This document shows positions 37,867-47,009 of a stretch of DNA of 64,000 nucleotides, in pieces. The notes under the pieces are model-generated. The model did no database searches, had not been told where the DNA came from, and worked only from the letters and a program-made list of their open reading frames with translations. Source of the stretch: Stenotrophomonas sp. MYb238 (GTDB lineage: Bacteria > Pseudomonadota > Gammaproteobacteria > Xanthomonadales > Xanthomonadaceae); the NCBI RefSeq assembly GCF_009496535.1, contig NZ_WIDL01000008.1, positions 89,490 through 153,489 on the forward strand, written 5' to 3'. The position numbers and the translations under genes are program-made. Position 1 is the stretch's first letter. Every line of letters starts with the position of its first letter.

Positions 37867-38565
37867 ATGACCCGCTGGAAAGCCGCCGCCCTGCATGCCC
37901 TGGCCAGCCTGGTGCTGGTCGCCGCGATCGCCGCCATCGTCCTGCCGCTATGGCACCCGTGGGGCCTGTACCGCATCACCGGCGTGCTGCCGCTGCTGGG
38001 CCTGCTGCTCGGCGCGCAGCTGATCGCCGGGCCGTTGCTGACCCTGGTGGTCTTCAGGCCCGGCAAGAAGAGCCTGCGCCTGGACCTGGCCGTGGTCTGC
38101 CTGCTGCAGTTGGTATTCCTCGGTTTCGGCCTGCACCTGCTGTGGCAGACGCGGCCGGTATTCGTGGTCGCCAGCGACATGCGCCTGGCCGTGGTCCTGG
38201 CCAACGAGGTGGAGCCTTCCGACCTGGCGCGGGCCAGCGCTCCCGGAGGGTCGCATCTGCCACACGGCGCGCCGCTGCTGGTCGGCCTGCGGCCGGGAAC
38301 CGCGCGTACCGACCATGCCTCCGCGCTTGCCGCCTTCCTCGATACCGGCATGGACCAGGAACGGAACCCGGCGTGGTACGTGCCCTATGCCCAAGTCGTG
38401 CCGCGGCTGGCCTTCAACGCCGCGCCCAGCACCGCCGACGGCCACCCTGCCGCCACCCCGGCGGACGCGCCGTTCCGCAGCCTGCCGATCGTGGCCCGGC
38501 ACGGCGCCGGACGCTTGGTGCTCGACGCCGGCAGCCTGCAACCGGTACGGGTCGTCACCTACTGA
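37867..38565 (+). CDS. TfpX/TfpZ-family type IV pilin accessory protein
   Basis: Inner-membrane protein of 232 residues with about four N-terminal helices (LHALASLVLVAAIAAIVLPL, LLGLLLGAQLIAGPLLTLVVF, LDLAVVCLLQLVFLGFGLHL) followed by a soluble region. The stretch LIAGPLLTLVVFRPGKKSLRLDL and QTRPVFVVASDMRL match the TfpX/TfpZ accessory family, which in Pseudomonas is encoded beside particular pilin alleles and modulates pilin assembly. It is divergent from pilB, convergent with galE, and marks the left border of the glycan island. Only the C-terminal part of a much longer open frame is real; ATG at 37867 starts just before the first membrane helix. Confidence 0.8.
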   Translation: MTRWKAAALHALASLVLVAAIAAIVLPLWHPWGLYRITGVLPLLGLLLGAQLIAGPLLTLVVFRPGKKSLRLDLAVVCLLQLVFLGFGLHLLWQTRPVFVVASDMRLAVVLANEVEPSDLARASAPGGSHLPHGAPLLVGLRPGTARTDHASALAAFLDTGMDQERNPAWYVPYAQVVPRLAFNAAPSTADGHPAATPADAPFRSLPIVARHGAGRLVLDAGSLQPVRVVTY

Positions 38566-38586
38566 CGGACGCCCGCGAGCGCCGGC

Positions 38587-39561
38587 TCACCAGGGCTGCG
38601 CGCGATGCCAGCGCCAGGCACTCTCGATGATGGCCTCCAGGTCGGTCCAGGTCGGCGACCAGCCCAGTTCCGCCTTCGCCCGCCGGCTTGACGCGACCAG
38701 CACCGCCGGATCGCCGGCCCGGCGCGGCGCCATCTCCCAGGGCACGGCGCGACCGGTGACGGCAGACGCGGCGGCGATGACCTCGCGTACGGAAAAACCG
38801 CGCCCGTTGCCGAGATTGAACGCGTGGGCGCCGGGATGGGCGCCCAAGTAATCCAACGCCAGCAGGTGCGCCTGCGCCAGATCCTCTACGTGCACGTAAT
38901 CGCGGATGCAGGTGCCGTCCGGCGTGGGATAGTCGCCGCCGAAAACCTTCAGCGCGAGCCGGTCGCCCAGCACCGAACGCAGCACGTTGGGGATCAGATG
39001 GGTCTCGCAGGCGTGCGACTCGCCGATGCGCGCATCGGCCGTCGCGCCGGCCGCGTTGAAATAGCGCAGCGCCACCGAATCCAGCCCATAGGCCGTCGCC
39101 GCATCGGCCAGGATGCGCTCGACCATCAGCTTGCTGGCGCCGTACGGATTGATCGGCTGGGTGGGATGGTCCTCGTCGACCATGCCGGTGGCCGGCTGCC
39201 CGAACACCGACGCGCTAGAGGAAAACACCAGCCGCCGCACCTCGTGCCGGCGCATCGCCTCGAGCAGGTTGAGCGTGCCAACGACATTGGTCGCGTAATA
39301 GTCGTACGGCCGGGCCACCGACTCGGCGACCAGCGAACGCGCGCAGAAATGGAACACGGCATCGAAACGCTGCCCTGCGAACGCCTCCTCCAGCGACGGC
39401 GGGTGCAGCACGTCCGCCTCCACCAGCCGCCCCCACTGCACCGCCTGCGCGTGCCCGCTGGAGAGGTCGTCCAGCACCACCACCTCGTGGCCCTGCGCGG
39501 CCAGCAGGCGCGCCATGTGGCTGCCGATGTAGCCGGCGCCGCCGCAGACCAAGGTACGCAT
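38587..39561 (-). CDS. galE: UDP-glucose 4-epimerase GalE
   Basis: Short-chain dehydrogenase/reductase epimerase of 324 residues that interconverts UDP-glucose and UDP-galactose (or the HexNAc forms). NAD-binding GGAGYIGSHMA lies at residues 7-17. The catalytic Ser lies in FSSSASVFG, and the Tyr-x3-Lys in NPYGASK near 139-143. ALRYFNAAGA and a typical C-terminus RAKAELGWSPTW follow. It is the last gene of the island operon; its ATG overlaps the stop of the preceding membrane-protein gene by one base. Its GC content looks closer to the chromosome than that of the genes upstream. It could feed UDP-Gal to the mutase-like flavoprotein at 49866-51407. Confidence 0.93.
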   Translation of the reverse strand: MRTLVCGGAGYIGSHMARLLAAQGHEVVVLDDLSSGHAQAVQWGRLVEADVLHPPSLEEAFAGQRFDAVFHFCARSLVAESVARPYDYYATNVVGTLNLLEAMRRHEVRRLVFSSSASVFGQPATGMVDEDHPTQPINPYGASKLMVERILADAATAYGLDSVALRYFNAAGATADARIGESHACETHLIPNVLRSVLGDRLALKVFGGDYPTPDGTCIRDYVHVEDLAQAHLLALDYLGAHPGAHAFNLGNGRGFSVREVIAAASAVTGRAVPWEMAPRRAGDPAVLVASSRRAKAELGWSPTWTDLEAIIESAWRWHRAQPW

Positions 39562-41474
39562 CAGTGTTTCTCCCCCTCTGGCTTCAGCGACAATTCTGCC
39601 AAGAGGTCAGTGCAGCGGAAAAGCTTGTAAGTAACCGCCGTTTCGCCAGTCACCGGATCGGCAATCGTCCACTTCCCGACGGCATGCTGAGGCTGGTCGT
39701 ACTGGAGTACAAGGTAGTCCGGGCGCCTCTCGGATGTCGCCCCGCAGGCCCGCAGCAACGCGCCATCGCTGATATGGCAATGCTCGCGCTCCTCGAGCGG
39801 CAACGACCGATCCCTGCATCGCCGCCCTTCTTCGATAATCGGCAGAACCCTCCCGAGCCGATTGTTGGTATCGACCGCGGTTTCCCGATTGAACACCAAG
39901 CCTGCCAAATGCCCGGGACTGAAATAGCTGACCCTCCTCAGCACCAGCCAGGGGCCGATCAACGAATCATCGTCCCAGAAGATCTGAGCATCGGCGGGCA
40001 ATGATGTTCCGAATATGCCGCTGCGAAATGCCGCCTGCTCGATGGCACGATTGATGGGAGGACGTGAATCCCAGCGCACCAAGCTCACTATCAACAACGG
40101 AAGCAGCACGATGCATATGATGCCGATGCGGGTTCGCGACGACAGCTTCGACCAATAGACAACCATCGTCGCGGCCAAAGCCAAGGCAAACATCGGGAAC
40201 GCAAGAACACGACGATCTATCGCATAGAGATCCAACCGGTAGTGCGCCATCCGGAAGAAGATCCACTCGGACAGAACGAAATTCCCGAAAACCACCAGGA
40301 TGCCAAGCACGAAGAGACCGCTAAGCAGGCGAAGGAAGGCTTCGGATGATCGACTGCGCAGCTTGGACCAACCCAGGTACAGCGCTATGGCTGCGCACGA
40401 ACCCAGGCCAAACCCACTCGCGGCAAACACGACGATCAGACACAGCAACAACGCACGCGGCAAATCGCGAGCCATGGCGTCGCGCCACAGGAATGCGCCA
40501 ACGGTCGCCATTGCCAGCCAATGCAACAACCACTGTACTCGCCACAACTGCAGCCCCGCCGGCAATGCAAGGTGCAGAACATCCACCAGCACGTAGCTGG
40601 AAGCGATTCCCACCACCCCTCCGCATAGCGCGGCCAAGCACCATTGTCCCCAGGTCCCGCGCAGTGACCGCCAGCCATAGAGTAGAACGCCAAGATCAAA
40701 AGCCAGCAGCGCATACTCGCCGGGTCTCCAGCGGCTAACGAACAATTGCGCCGTGAAGCGATGCAGACTCTCCATCCATGGGGGATCCATTCGGACGAAG
40801 AGTCCGCCAAATGGAGACACACCCAAAGCCGCGAGCACGCCTACCGGCGCGAGCATCCATAGCGCATGCAGCCAGCGCCTGTCACGCTGTATCAGCCACA
40901 TCCAGATGATGATAGAAGCGGCGATGGTCTGCAGCGGGTGCAGCATGATGGCTACTGCAAGCACACCAAATCCGATCACCCAGCGCCGCAGGGACAGCAG
41001 CCCGATTGCCAACAGGCAAAGTGCTTCCGCAAGCGTTCGCGGGGTAAAAAACTGTTCGCTATAGGCAAACATGCCAGCGAAGCCATACGAGGAAGGAAGG
41101 GTCAATACGGCCAGCCATGACCAGAACCGCTGTCCGGCCGGCATTGTGGCGCGCAGGCAGCACCAACTGGCCATACCGAACAGAAGCAGACTCCCCAGCG
41201 TCCCCAGAAGGGAAATCAATGGCGGGGGGGCAACACCAAAAGCCAGCGCCAGCAAACGGGGGAAAAGGCTGAACTTTTCCTGGCTTCCATGAGAGAAAAA
41301 TGGATCGACGGAATAGATTTCCGGCCAACGGTGCAGCAGCCCCTGCCCCATGTACAAAACGGCATCGTGATTGATGCCGGCATAGCGGCGGATGTGCAGG
41401 AGCAGCACCACCCCCAACAAGCCGCCCGCGACCACAGCGGGCCAGTTCCGCGATAGCTTAGAAGCGCCGCTCAT
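39561..41474 (-). CDS. Polytopic membrane protein, GT-C-like, unknown function (paralogue 1)
   Basis: Inner-membrane protein of 637 residues with about 12-13 helices and a C-terminal soluble tail of roughly 130 residues. The first loop has GINHDAVLYMGQGLLHRWPE, an acidic His-Asp pair where GT-C glycosyltransferases carry their catalytic acid. The tail includes IFWDDDSLIGPWLVLRR and PDYLVLQYDQ. It is clearly related along its length to the next gene upstream (41471-43390): shared blocks INHDA.LY, FAEALCL or LAEALCL, LLHPLQ or MLHPLQ, and LQLWRVQWL. ATG at 41474 overlaps that gene's stop (ATGA). I do not recognise a named family; glycosyl or phosphoglycosyl transfer from a lipid-linked donor is a guess from context. 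Confidence 0.72.
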   Translation of the reverse strand: MSGASKLSRNWPAVVAGGLLGVVLLLHIRRYAGINHDAVLYMGQGLLHRWPEIYSVDPFFSHGSQEKFSLFPRLLALAFGVAPPPLISLLGTLGSLLLFGMASWCCLRATMPAGQRFWSWLAVLTLPSSYGFAGMFAYSEQFFTPRTLAEALCLLAIGLLSLRRWVIGFGVLAVAIMLHPLQTIAASIIIWMWLIQRDRRWLHALWMLAPVGVLAALGVSPFGGLFVRMDPPWMESLHRFTAQLFVSRWRPGEYALLAFDLGVLLYGWRSLRGTWGQWCLAALCGGVVGIASSYVLVDVLHLALPAGLQLWRVQWLLHWLAMATVGAFLWRDAMARDLPRALLLCLIVVFAASGFGLGSCAAIALYLGWSKLRSRSSEAFLRLLSGLFVLGILVVFGNFVLSEWIFFRMAHYRLDLYAIDRRVLAFPMFALALAATMVVYWSKLSSRTRIGIICIVLLPLLIVSLVRWDSRPPINRAIEQAAFRSGIFGTSLPADAQIFWDDDSLIGPWLVLRRVSYFSPGHLAGLVFNRETAVDTNNRLGRVLPIIEEGRRCRDRSLPLEEREHCHISDGALLRACGATSERRPDYLVLQYDQPQHAVGKWTIADPVTGETAVTYKLFRCTDLLAELSLKPEGEKH

Positions 41475-43390
41475 TGCTTTGCCTCCATCGTGAAACTCAA
41501 CTCCCGGCAAGAATACAGGCGGTAGTCGATCACGCTGCTCTGCGTGTAAGGGTCGCGCATTGTCCATACTCCGAGCGCACGAACCCCTTGATCAAACGGC
41601 AGGACGAGGTAGTCGGGCGGTCGAGTCCCGCCAGGCCGGCCGTGAGCATCCGCACATGCCAGATGGATCGATTCGGCGGTGGCACGACAATCACGACGAC
41701 TCTCCATATCCATATCACCGACCAGACATTTCTGGATATCCGCCATCAATGGAGCCATGCGCTGCAGGCGGCGGCGCCCTTCGAGAGCGATTTCACGACT
41801 GAACACCTGCCCGGCGATCTGACTGGCACTGAAATAGTTCGACCGCTGCAGAATCAGCCAAGTCCCCAACGGAGAGTCGTCTCCCCAGTAGACCAGCGCA
41901 TCATTGGGAACATCCACACCAAAGATGTGCGGCTTGCCTGCAGCGCCCTCGAACAGCCTATGGAACGGCAAACGCGCATCCCATCGCATCGCCGCCATGA
42001 CCAAAACGGGGGGCAGCAGCAAAGTAGCCAGCAGCACCTGGTGCCTGCACTGCCATCGCCTCCACAGCTCGAACAGCAAGACCGGCAGGCCCCACCCCAG
42101 CATTGGGAAGGCCAGCAACCTATGGTCGAGCGGGTACATGTCCCAGCGGAAATGCGACCGGGAAAACCACTTGAGCTCGTTGGTGACATGGCTCACCAGC
42201 AGCAGCAGCAGCATCAATCCGAATAGCCAGCCGAGCAGAGCACCCAGCCTGGCGCGTTGCTCCGCGACCAGCCAGGGCCAGGCCAGATACAGCACAGCCA
42301 GCCCCACCCATCCCCACTCGCTCTCGCCCCAGCCCAACTGCACGACCAGCGCCAACAACATCGCCTGCGGAATGGCACGGGCGCCGAAGTGATCGAACAT
42401 CAGCACAGCAAATGCGGCTACCGCGAACCAATGCGCCAGCCATTGAACACGCCACAGCTGCAGACCGGTGGGTAGCACCAGATGCAGCACATCCACCAAT
42501 AGCAGGCTGGTGCCCACTCCCAGCAACAAGCCGAGCAGCGCCGCACGACACCAGCTGCCAAACGCATCCTGTCTTCGGCGCCATGCCAGTGCGAGAAGAA
42601 AACAGTCCAGCAACAGGAATTTGTAATCGTTGGTCTGCCAATGGGAAACAAATAGCTGTGTGCTGGATTGCATGCTCTCCAGCCACAATGAATCCGCCGG
42701 GCGCAGCAGACCATCGAATGGGCGAACATCGACCAGTGCCAGGACAAACACCGGCAGGACCAGCCACAGTGCGTTCAGCCACCGGCGGTCGCCGATCGCC
42801 ATCCACAACCAGACAATGATCAAGGCTGCCAACGACTGCAGCGGATGCAACAAAGCCGCCAGCGCGAACACTGCCGCGGCCAGAAGAAAGCGCCGTCGCG
42901 CCAGTGCAGCGAGGCCGAACAAACACAATGCCTCGGCAAAAGGCCTGGGCGTAAGGAATGACTCGGCGTAGCTGAAAATGCTGACCACCCCATACTGCGC
43001 AGGCAGGCAGAGGACTCCGATCCAGGCCCAGTAGCGCTGTACCGGGGGCAATACCGACTTCAAAGCATGCCAACTAGCGATGGCAAAAATCAGCAACCCA
43101 AGCAATGCCGCCCACATGAACAGACCAGGGGCCGGCGCGATCCGCAGTGCCTGACCCAATACCCATGGGAACAGGGTGTAGTGCTCCTGTCCCCCTCCCA
43201 AAAAAAGCAGATCGTGATCAAGCACACCCGGCCAACGATGCTTCAGCCCTTGCGCCAGATACAGGATCGCATCGTGATTGATCCCGGGATAGCGATGCAG
43301 GCACAGAATCAGAAGCAGCCCCAGGCCAGCCCCCGCAATCGTGGCGTACAGCCGTTTCAGGCTATGGATTGACGCCGGAATCATCTCCAT
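41471..43390 (-). CDS. Polytopic membrane protein, GT-C-like, unknown function (paralogue 2)
   Basis: Inner-membrane protein of 639 residues, about 12-13 helices, with the same plan as its neighbour. PGINHDAILYLAQGLKHRWPG is in the first periplasmic loop, and SIFSYAESFLTPRPFAEALCLFG, LLHPLQSLAALIIVWLWMAI and VDVLHLVLPTGLQLWRVQWL follow. A soluble tail has VYWGDDSPLGTWLILQRSNYF and PDYLVLPFDQG. ATG at 43390 is chosen for GGAGG about ten bases upstream; ATG at 43384 is possible. Tandem duplication with divergence suggests two related steps, such as adding two different sugars. Base composition is visibly lower in GC than core genes. Confidence 0.72.
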   Translation of the reverse strand: MEMIPASIHSLKRLYATIAGAGLGLLLILCLHRYPGINHDAILYLAQGLKHRWPGVLDHDLLFLGGGQEHYTLFPWVLGQALRIAPAPGLFMWAALLGLLIFAIASWHALKSVLPPVQRYWAWIGVLCLPAQYGVVSIFSYAESFLTPRPFAEALCLFGLAALARRRFLLAAAVFALAALLHPLQSLAALIIVWLWMAIGDRRWLNALWLVLPVFVLALVDVRPFDGLLRPADSLWLESMQSSTQLFVSHWQTNDYKFLLLDCFLLALAWRRRQDAFGSWCRAALLGLLLGVGTSLLLVDVLHLVLPTGLQLWRVQWLAHWFAVAAFAVLMFDHFGARAIPQAMLLALVVQLGWGESEWGWVGLAVLYLAWPWLVAEQRARLGALLGWLFGLMLLLLLVSHVTNELKWFSRSHFRWDMYPLDHRLLAFPMLGWGLPVLLFELWRRWQCRHQVLLATLLLPPVLVMAAMRWDARLPFHRLFEGAAGKPHIFGVDVPNDALVYWGDDSPLGTWLILQRSNYFSASQIAGQVFSREIALEGRRRLQRMAPLMADIQKCLVGDMDMESRRDCRATAESIHLACADAHGRPGGTRPPDYLVLPFDQGVRALGVWTMRDPYTQSSVIDYRLYSCRELSFTMEAKQ

Positions 43391-43514
43391 CCCGTTTTTC
43401 CTCCATGCTTCATGGAAGGCGAGAAAGTACCCGGCAGATTGCCCCACTGGCACCAACAGTGGGCCGGCAGGTGGCTCACGCACACCAGGAACGAGATCTT
43501 CGTCCAGGCAGAGG

Positions 43515-45065
43515 TCATTGCCTGTTCACACCCAGAATCATCTGAGTACCCAGTAGCGATGAGTAAAGCTCCCGATAGGATGCAGCGCAACGATCCCATG
43601 ACCACTGCCTTGCCATGCGCGCTGCGGGCATCCGCGCTCGACGCAGATGCCCAGGGTCGTCAATCAGCTTAGTGAGTGCATGCTTCACCCTACGCTCTGG
43701 AGCTGGGCCGGATATATCGACCTCGAAGACACAAGCCGGATCCCGATCGGGGCAGGCAGCGGCCACTTCCGTACTCACCAGCACTGGCGTACCACAGGCC
43801 AATGCCTCTTGAACGACGAGCGGAAAACCCTCCCCTACGCTGGGCAGAACCAGCAAGTCCGCCTGTCGGTACAGAGCAGCCAACCGGTTGGCGGTGGCAT
43901 GGCCTTCCAGCACCGTCGAGGAAGGGAGCTCTGGCCAGGATGCAGGATCAAGCGGCCCTCTGCCGGCGAATGTCCAGGATGAACCTGGCAGATCCAGCGA
44001 AGAGCGCAGGAGGTGGATACCTTTCTTCTCTACGAAGCGGCCCACGAACAGCAGTCGCACAGGGGGTTTGCGATCTGCCACACCCGGCAACGGATGGAAA
44101 ATTCCATGATCCACACCATTGGCTATCAGTCGCGGTGGCACCCTGAAACGAACGAACCGGGAAAAATAGGCCTGCACTGGAGCAGCGATGAAAACGACCT
44201 GGTCGGCGCGGCCCAGCATCCACCGGCCGATCGTTGCGTTGGCCAATTCGACCATCTTGGCTACGGCAAAGCTCCGGATCGGCAACTCGCCGATATGCTG
44301 AGTCAACACAACCGGCTTCCCCTGCAGCCGGGCAAACAGCATCGCAGCCATACACGGAAGATAAAGGACATCATGCAGCTGTACGACCCTGGACTGTCGC
44401 ATGGCTGCCCACAAACCCCACAAAGCCGATGGATACCAAATTGACAGAGGCAGTCCCATCCGCTTCTCGAACGGGCTCCAGTATTGCCCCGCAAACCGAT
44501 CAACCCCTGCGATCCGGGACATCGCGGAACGACGGGAGCGGCTCCCTGCGCACCAGGCGACACTCACCCCGGCCTGTGCCCAGGCATCAGCCAGTCGCCC
44601 AGCGACGATCTCTATGCCGCCCCCCTGCTCGGCAAAGAACGCCGATACCTGCAGCACATCGTACTTGCATGCATGGTCGCGATCGGGCCGCCGAAACGAA
44701 AAGACAGCGTGCCCGAAGAAATTCACCATCGACAACATGACAATCACCAACGCGCTGGCCCATAGGTAATGCATGGACAGCACGTCAACCAGAACATACA
44801 TGAGCAGCAGGTTACCTCCCAGGCTGGCGCCCATAACGAGGTAATAACGACCCAACTCACCGAATTCCACCTTCCGTGACAGACGGAAAGTAAAAACCCG
44901 GTTCAGGATATAACTCATAAAGTTCAGCAGAAAAAACGAAACCACGCACGCCACCAGATAATTCAATCCAGCAACGGACACCAGCAATGCAAGAAGAAGT
45001 ACATTTACTAAAGCAAAAAGTCCGCCAACCAATGCAAACCGAAGAAAGGCCTGGATGCTCACCAT
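43515..45065 (-). CDS. GtrA-like membrane domain fused to GT4 glycosyltransferase
   Basis: Protein of 516 residues. Residues about 1-125 form four hydrophobic helices of the GtrA/DPMS type (FLRFALVGGLFALVNVLLLA, FFLLNFMSYILNRVFTFR, WASALVIVMLSMVNFFGHAV), associated with lipid-linked sugar flipping or membrane anchoring. Residues about 130-510 form a GT-B glycosyltransferase of family 4: acceptor half CKYDVLQVSAFFAEQGGGIEI, linker LLFVGRFVEKKGIHLL and donor site SVGEGFPLVVQEALACGTPVL near 407-428 with the E-x7-E motif. ATG at 45065 begins the GtrA part. The fusion ties glycosyl transfer to the membrane. It lies 16 bases after the methyltransferase gene and has lower GC than the chromosome average. 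Confidence 0.82.
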   Translation of the reverse strand: MVSIQAFLRFALVGGLFALVNVLLLALLVSVAGLNYLVACVVSFFLLNFMSYILNRVFTFRLSRKVEFGELGRYYLVMGASLGGNLLLMYVLVDVLSMHYLWASALVIVMLSMVNFFGHAVFSFRRPDRDHACKYDVLQVSAFFAEQGGGIEIVAGRLADAWAQAGVSVAWCAGSRSRRSAMSRIAGVDRFAGQYWSPFEKRMGLPLSIWYPSALWGLWAAMRQSRVVQLHDVLYLPCMAAMLFARLQGKPVVLTQHIGELPIRSFAVAKMVELANATIGRWMLGRADQVVFIAAPVQAYFSRFVRFRVPPRLIANGVDHGIFHPLPGVADRKPPVRLLFVGRFVEKKGIHLLRSSLDLPGSSWTFAGRGPLDPASWPELPSSTVLEGHATANRLAALYRQADLLVLPSVGEGFPLVVQEALACGTPVLVSTEVAAACPDRDPACVFEVDISGPAPERRVKHALTKLIDDPGHLRRARMPAARMARQWSWDRCAASYRELYSSLLGTQMILGVNRQ

Positions 45066-45081
45066 TTGATATCGCACGCCA

Positions 45082-45924
45082 TCAACGCCGGATTGCATCG
45101 ACCAACAGGCAGGCGCGCTTGGCATCACCAGTCTGCGCGGACGGATCCGCGCCAAGCAACGCAACATGTGACAGATGGGCCGCCAATCGATCAATGATCC
45201 CGGTACCCGCGCGCCGCATCCGCAGCGAACGCTGGATCTCGATCGGACGCGTCCTTCCACCATGCAACCGGTAAAGCAACCCACCGGTCATGTTGGAAAG
45301 CACCTCCCAGCGCCTGGTCTGTCGGCGATCCAGGTACTCCACATGGGCAACCACGTCGAACCCATGACGATCCAGGCACTCCTTCCATTGCGCCAGGGAC
45401 CAGTAACGTTCATGTGCGCATCGCCTATCGACTTCCCGGAGATACTCCTCGGACATCCTTCCCATGATGGGGCCGCCAAGGCATTCATGGAATGATGACG
45501 CAGGAACGGTAAATATGAACCGCCCCGAAGACCGAACAAGTCTGGCAACCTCCGCGACAACCGGCTCGATTCCGGGAATATGCTCAAGCACAGAATTTGA
45601 GAATGCGTAGTCAAACGAACCATCTTTTTCTGGAATGCTGTCTCCGCCACAGACGTGCACCGCCTCATAGAGACCCACGCGCTCGGCCAACGAGGCTTCT
45701 TCCGGATCCGGATCTATGCCCACCCAACTACGCCCGGCTTCGCTGCTGAGACCCTGCTCCAACACTTGGGTCAGTTTTCCGTCGCCGCACCCCAGATCGA
45801 GTCCCCGCCCTTCAGGCAAACCATGCTGCCGAACCGCGTCCAGCTCAACTGCTCTCCAGTAGTTGGTCGCCGGCTGGTACGGCGAACTCGCAACCAGGTC
45901 CGCATAGATCTGCTTCGCCCTCAT
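45082..45924 (-). CDS. Class I SAM-dependent methyltransferase
   Basis: Cytoplasmic methyltransferase of 280 residues. Motif I LDLGCGDGKLTQVL at about 42-55 binds S-adenosylmethionine. VGIDPDP gives the acidic loop, and FDYAFSNSVLEHIPGIEPVV matches the methyltransferase type 11 pattern. The C-terminal region (about 160-280) resembles sugar- or lipid-modifying enzymes in polysaccharide loci, but the acceptor is unknown. Its ATG overlaps the stop of the oxidoreductase gene (ATGA, 45921-45924). In this operon, methylation of a sugar of the surface glycan is the likely role. Confidence 0.82.
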   Translation of the reverse strand: MRAKQIYADLVASSPYQPATNYWRAVELDAVRQHGLPEGRGLDLGCGDGKLTQVLEQGLSSEAGRSWVGIDPDPEEASLAERVGLYEAVHVCGGDSIPEKDGSFDYAFSNSVLEHIPGIEPVVAEVARLVRSSGRFIFTVPASSFHECLGGPIMGRMSEEYLREVDRRCAHERYWSLAQWKECLDRHGFDVVAHVEYLDRRQTRRWEVLSNMTGGLLYRLHGGRTRPIEIQRSLRMRRAGTGIIDRLAAHLSHVALLGADPSAQTGDAKRACLLVDAIRR

Positions 45925-47009
45925 GGCATGACTCCCGCATCATCCTGGCGATCCCATGCGGGGCGACAACGCTCCAGTATTTCCCATTGCATCTGCAACA
46001 CTGAAAGTGCATCACCGCCCGACACGCCGCCAGCCTCCCCACCGGATTCGATCGCATCGGCAAACCGTTGGAACACGGTGGGATTTCCATACAACAGGCG
46101 ACCGGCAAGGTGATGAGGACCGTTGACCAAGTGCTGCCACCAGTGGGAACAGGTGGATAGAAGGGACGTCCTCAACACTTCCCACGTATCATGCCCCCCA
46201 TCATTGGGAAGGCGCATATAGATATTCCGGAAAACATCCAATATTCCGGCACAGCGCTCACCCAAGACTGCAACATGCCATTCGCTCAATGGTGATTCGA
46301 ACCGGCAGCTGACGGTAACCGGAATGGTTCCGTGTGCCGCTTGCGCCCTGAAATTCGCATCTATTGAAGCAGGCGTGCGCAACCCCCGGGAACTAGCGCA
46401 CGCATCAACGCTCTGCAGCGTCAACGCACCCGGCGACAATCTCTTGATCAGGTAGAGCAGATGAGGGCTTTCGTCATAGAAAAGCCCTCCTGGCAACTGG
46501 TCATACCAGACTGGCAGTCTTCTTCTTGGATTCCCCCACTGAGTCGCAACGATAGCCCTTACCGGACCGATGACGCCATTCTGCATGTCGCTTTCGAGCT
46601 TGCGGAACGCCGATGAGAACTGAAAATTGTGCACGATGGCCAGCACCCGCTTTTCCTGCGCAGCCTTCGCAATGACATCTCGCCCTTCTTCGACGCTCAT
46701 CGCGAACGGCTTTTCAGTGATGACATGCTTTCCAGCCGCAAGCGCATCGCAGGCAAGTGCATGGTGCGACATGGGCGCCGTGGCTATATCAACCGCATCG
46801 GCATCGCGCATCCAGTCGATGCCACCAACGGCATCGGCCACTGCATGAGGAACACCCAGCTTGCGCCCCCATTCCGCGGCAAGCGCGCCATTACGATCAG
46901 CCACGCCGACGATCTGGAAGCGGGAGTCGCAACGGATCGACGGAATATGGCGATGTGTCGCGACCCATCCAAGGCCCACGATTCCTATACGGATTGGCTT
47001 TCTACTCAT
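45921..47009 (-). CDS. Gfo/Idh/MocA-family oxidoreductase
   Basis: NAD(P)-dependent dehydrogenase of 362 residues. The Rossmann start is IRIGIVGLGWVATHRHIPSI; IATAPMSHHALACDALAAGK and the catalytic-Lys motif ITEKPF near residue 98 follow, then the C-terminal beta-sheet domain with GGLFYDESPHLLYLIKRL. In glycan loci such enzymes oxidise nucleotide sugars, for example at C3, before amination or reduction. No aminotransferase is present in the window, so the product is unclear. ATG at 47009 overlaps the stop of the GT2 gene; the open frame extending upstream to 47483 is a shadow. Confidence 0.85.
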   Translation of the reverse strand: MSRKPIRIGIVGLGWVATHRHIPSIRCDSRFQIVGVADRNGALAAEWGRKLGVPHAVADAVGGIDWMRDADAVDIATAPMSHHALACDALAAGKHVITEKPFAMSVEEGRDVIAKAAQEKRVLAIVHNFQFSSAFRKLESDMQNGVIGPVRAIVATQWGNPRRRLPVWYDQLPGGLFYDESPHLLYLIKRLSPGALTLQSVDACASSRGLRTPASIDANFRAQAAHGTIPVTVSCRFESPLSEWHVAVLGERCAGILDVFRNIYMRLPNDGGHDTWEVLRTSLLSTCSHWWQHLVNGPHHLAGRLLYGNPTVFQRFADAIESGGEAGGVSGGDALSVLQMQWEILERCRPAWDRQDDAGVMP

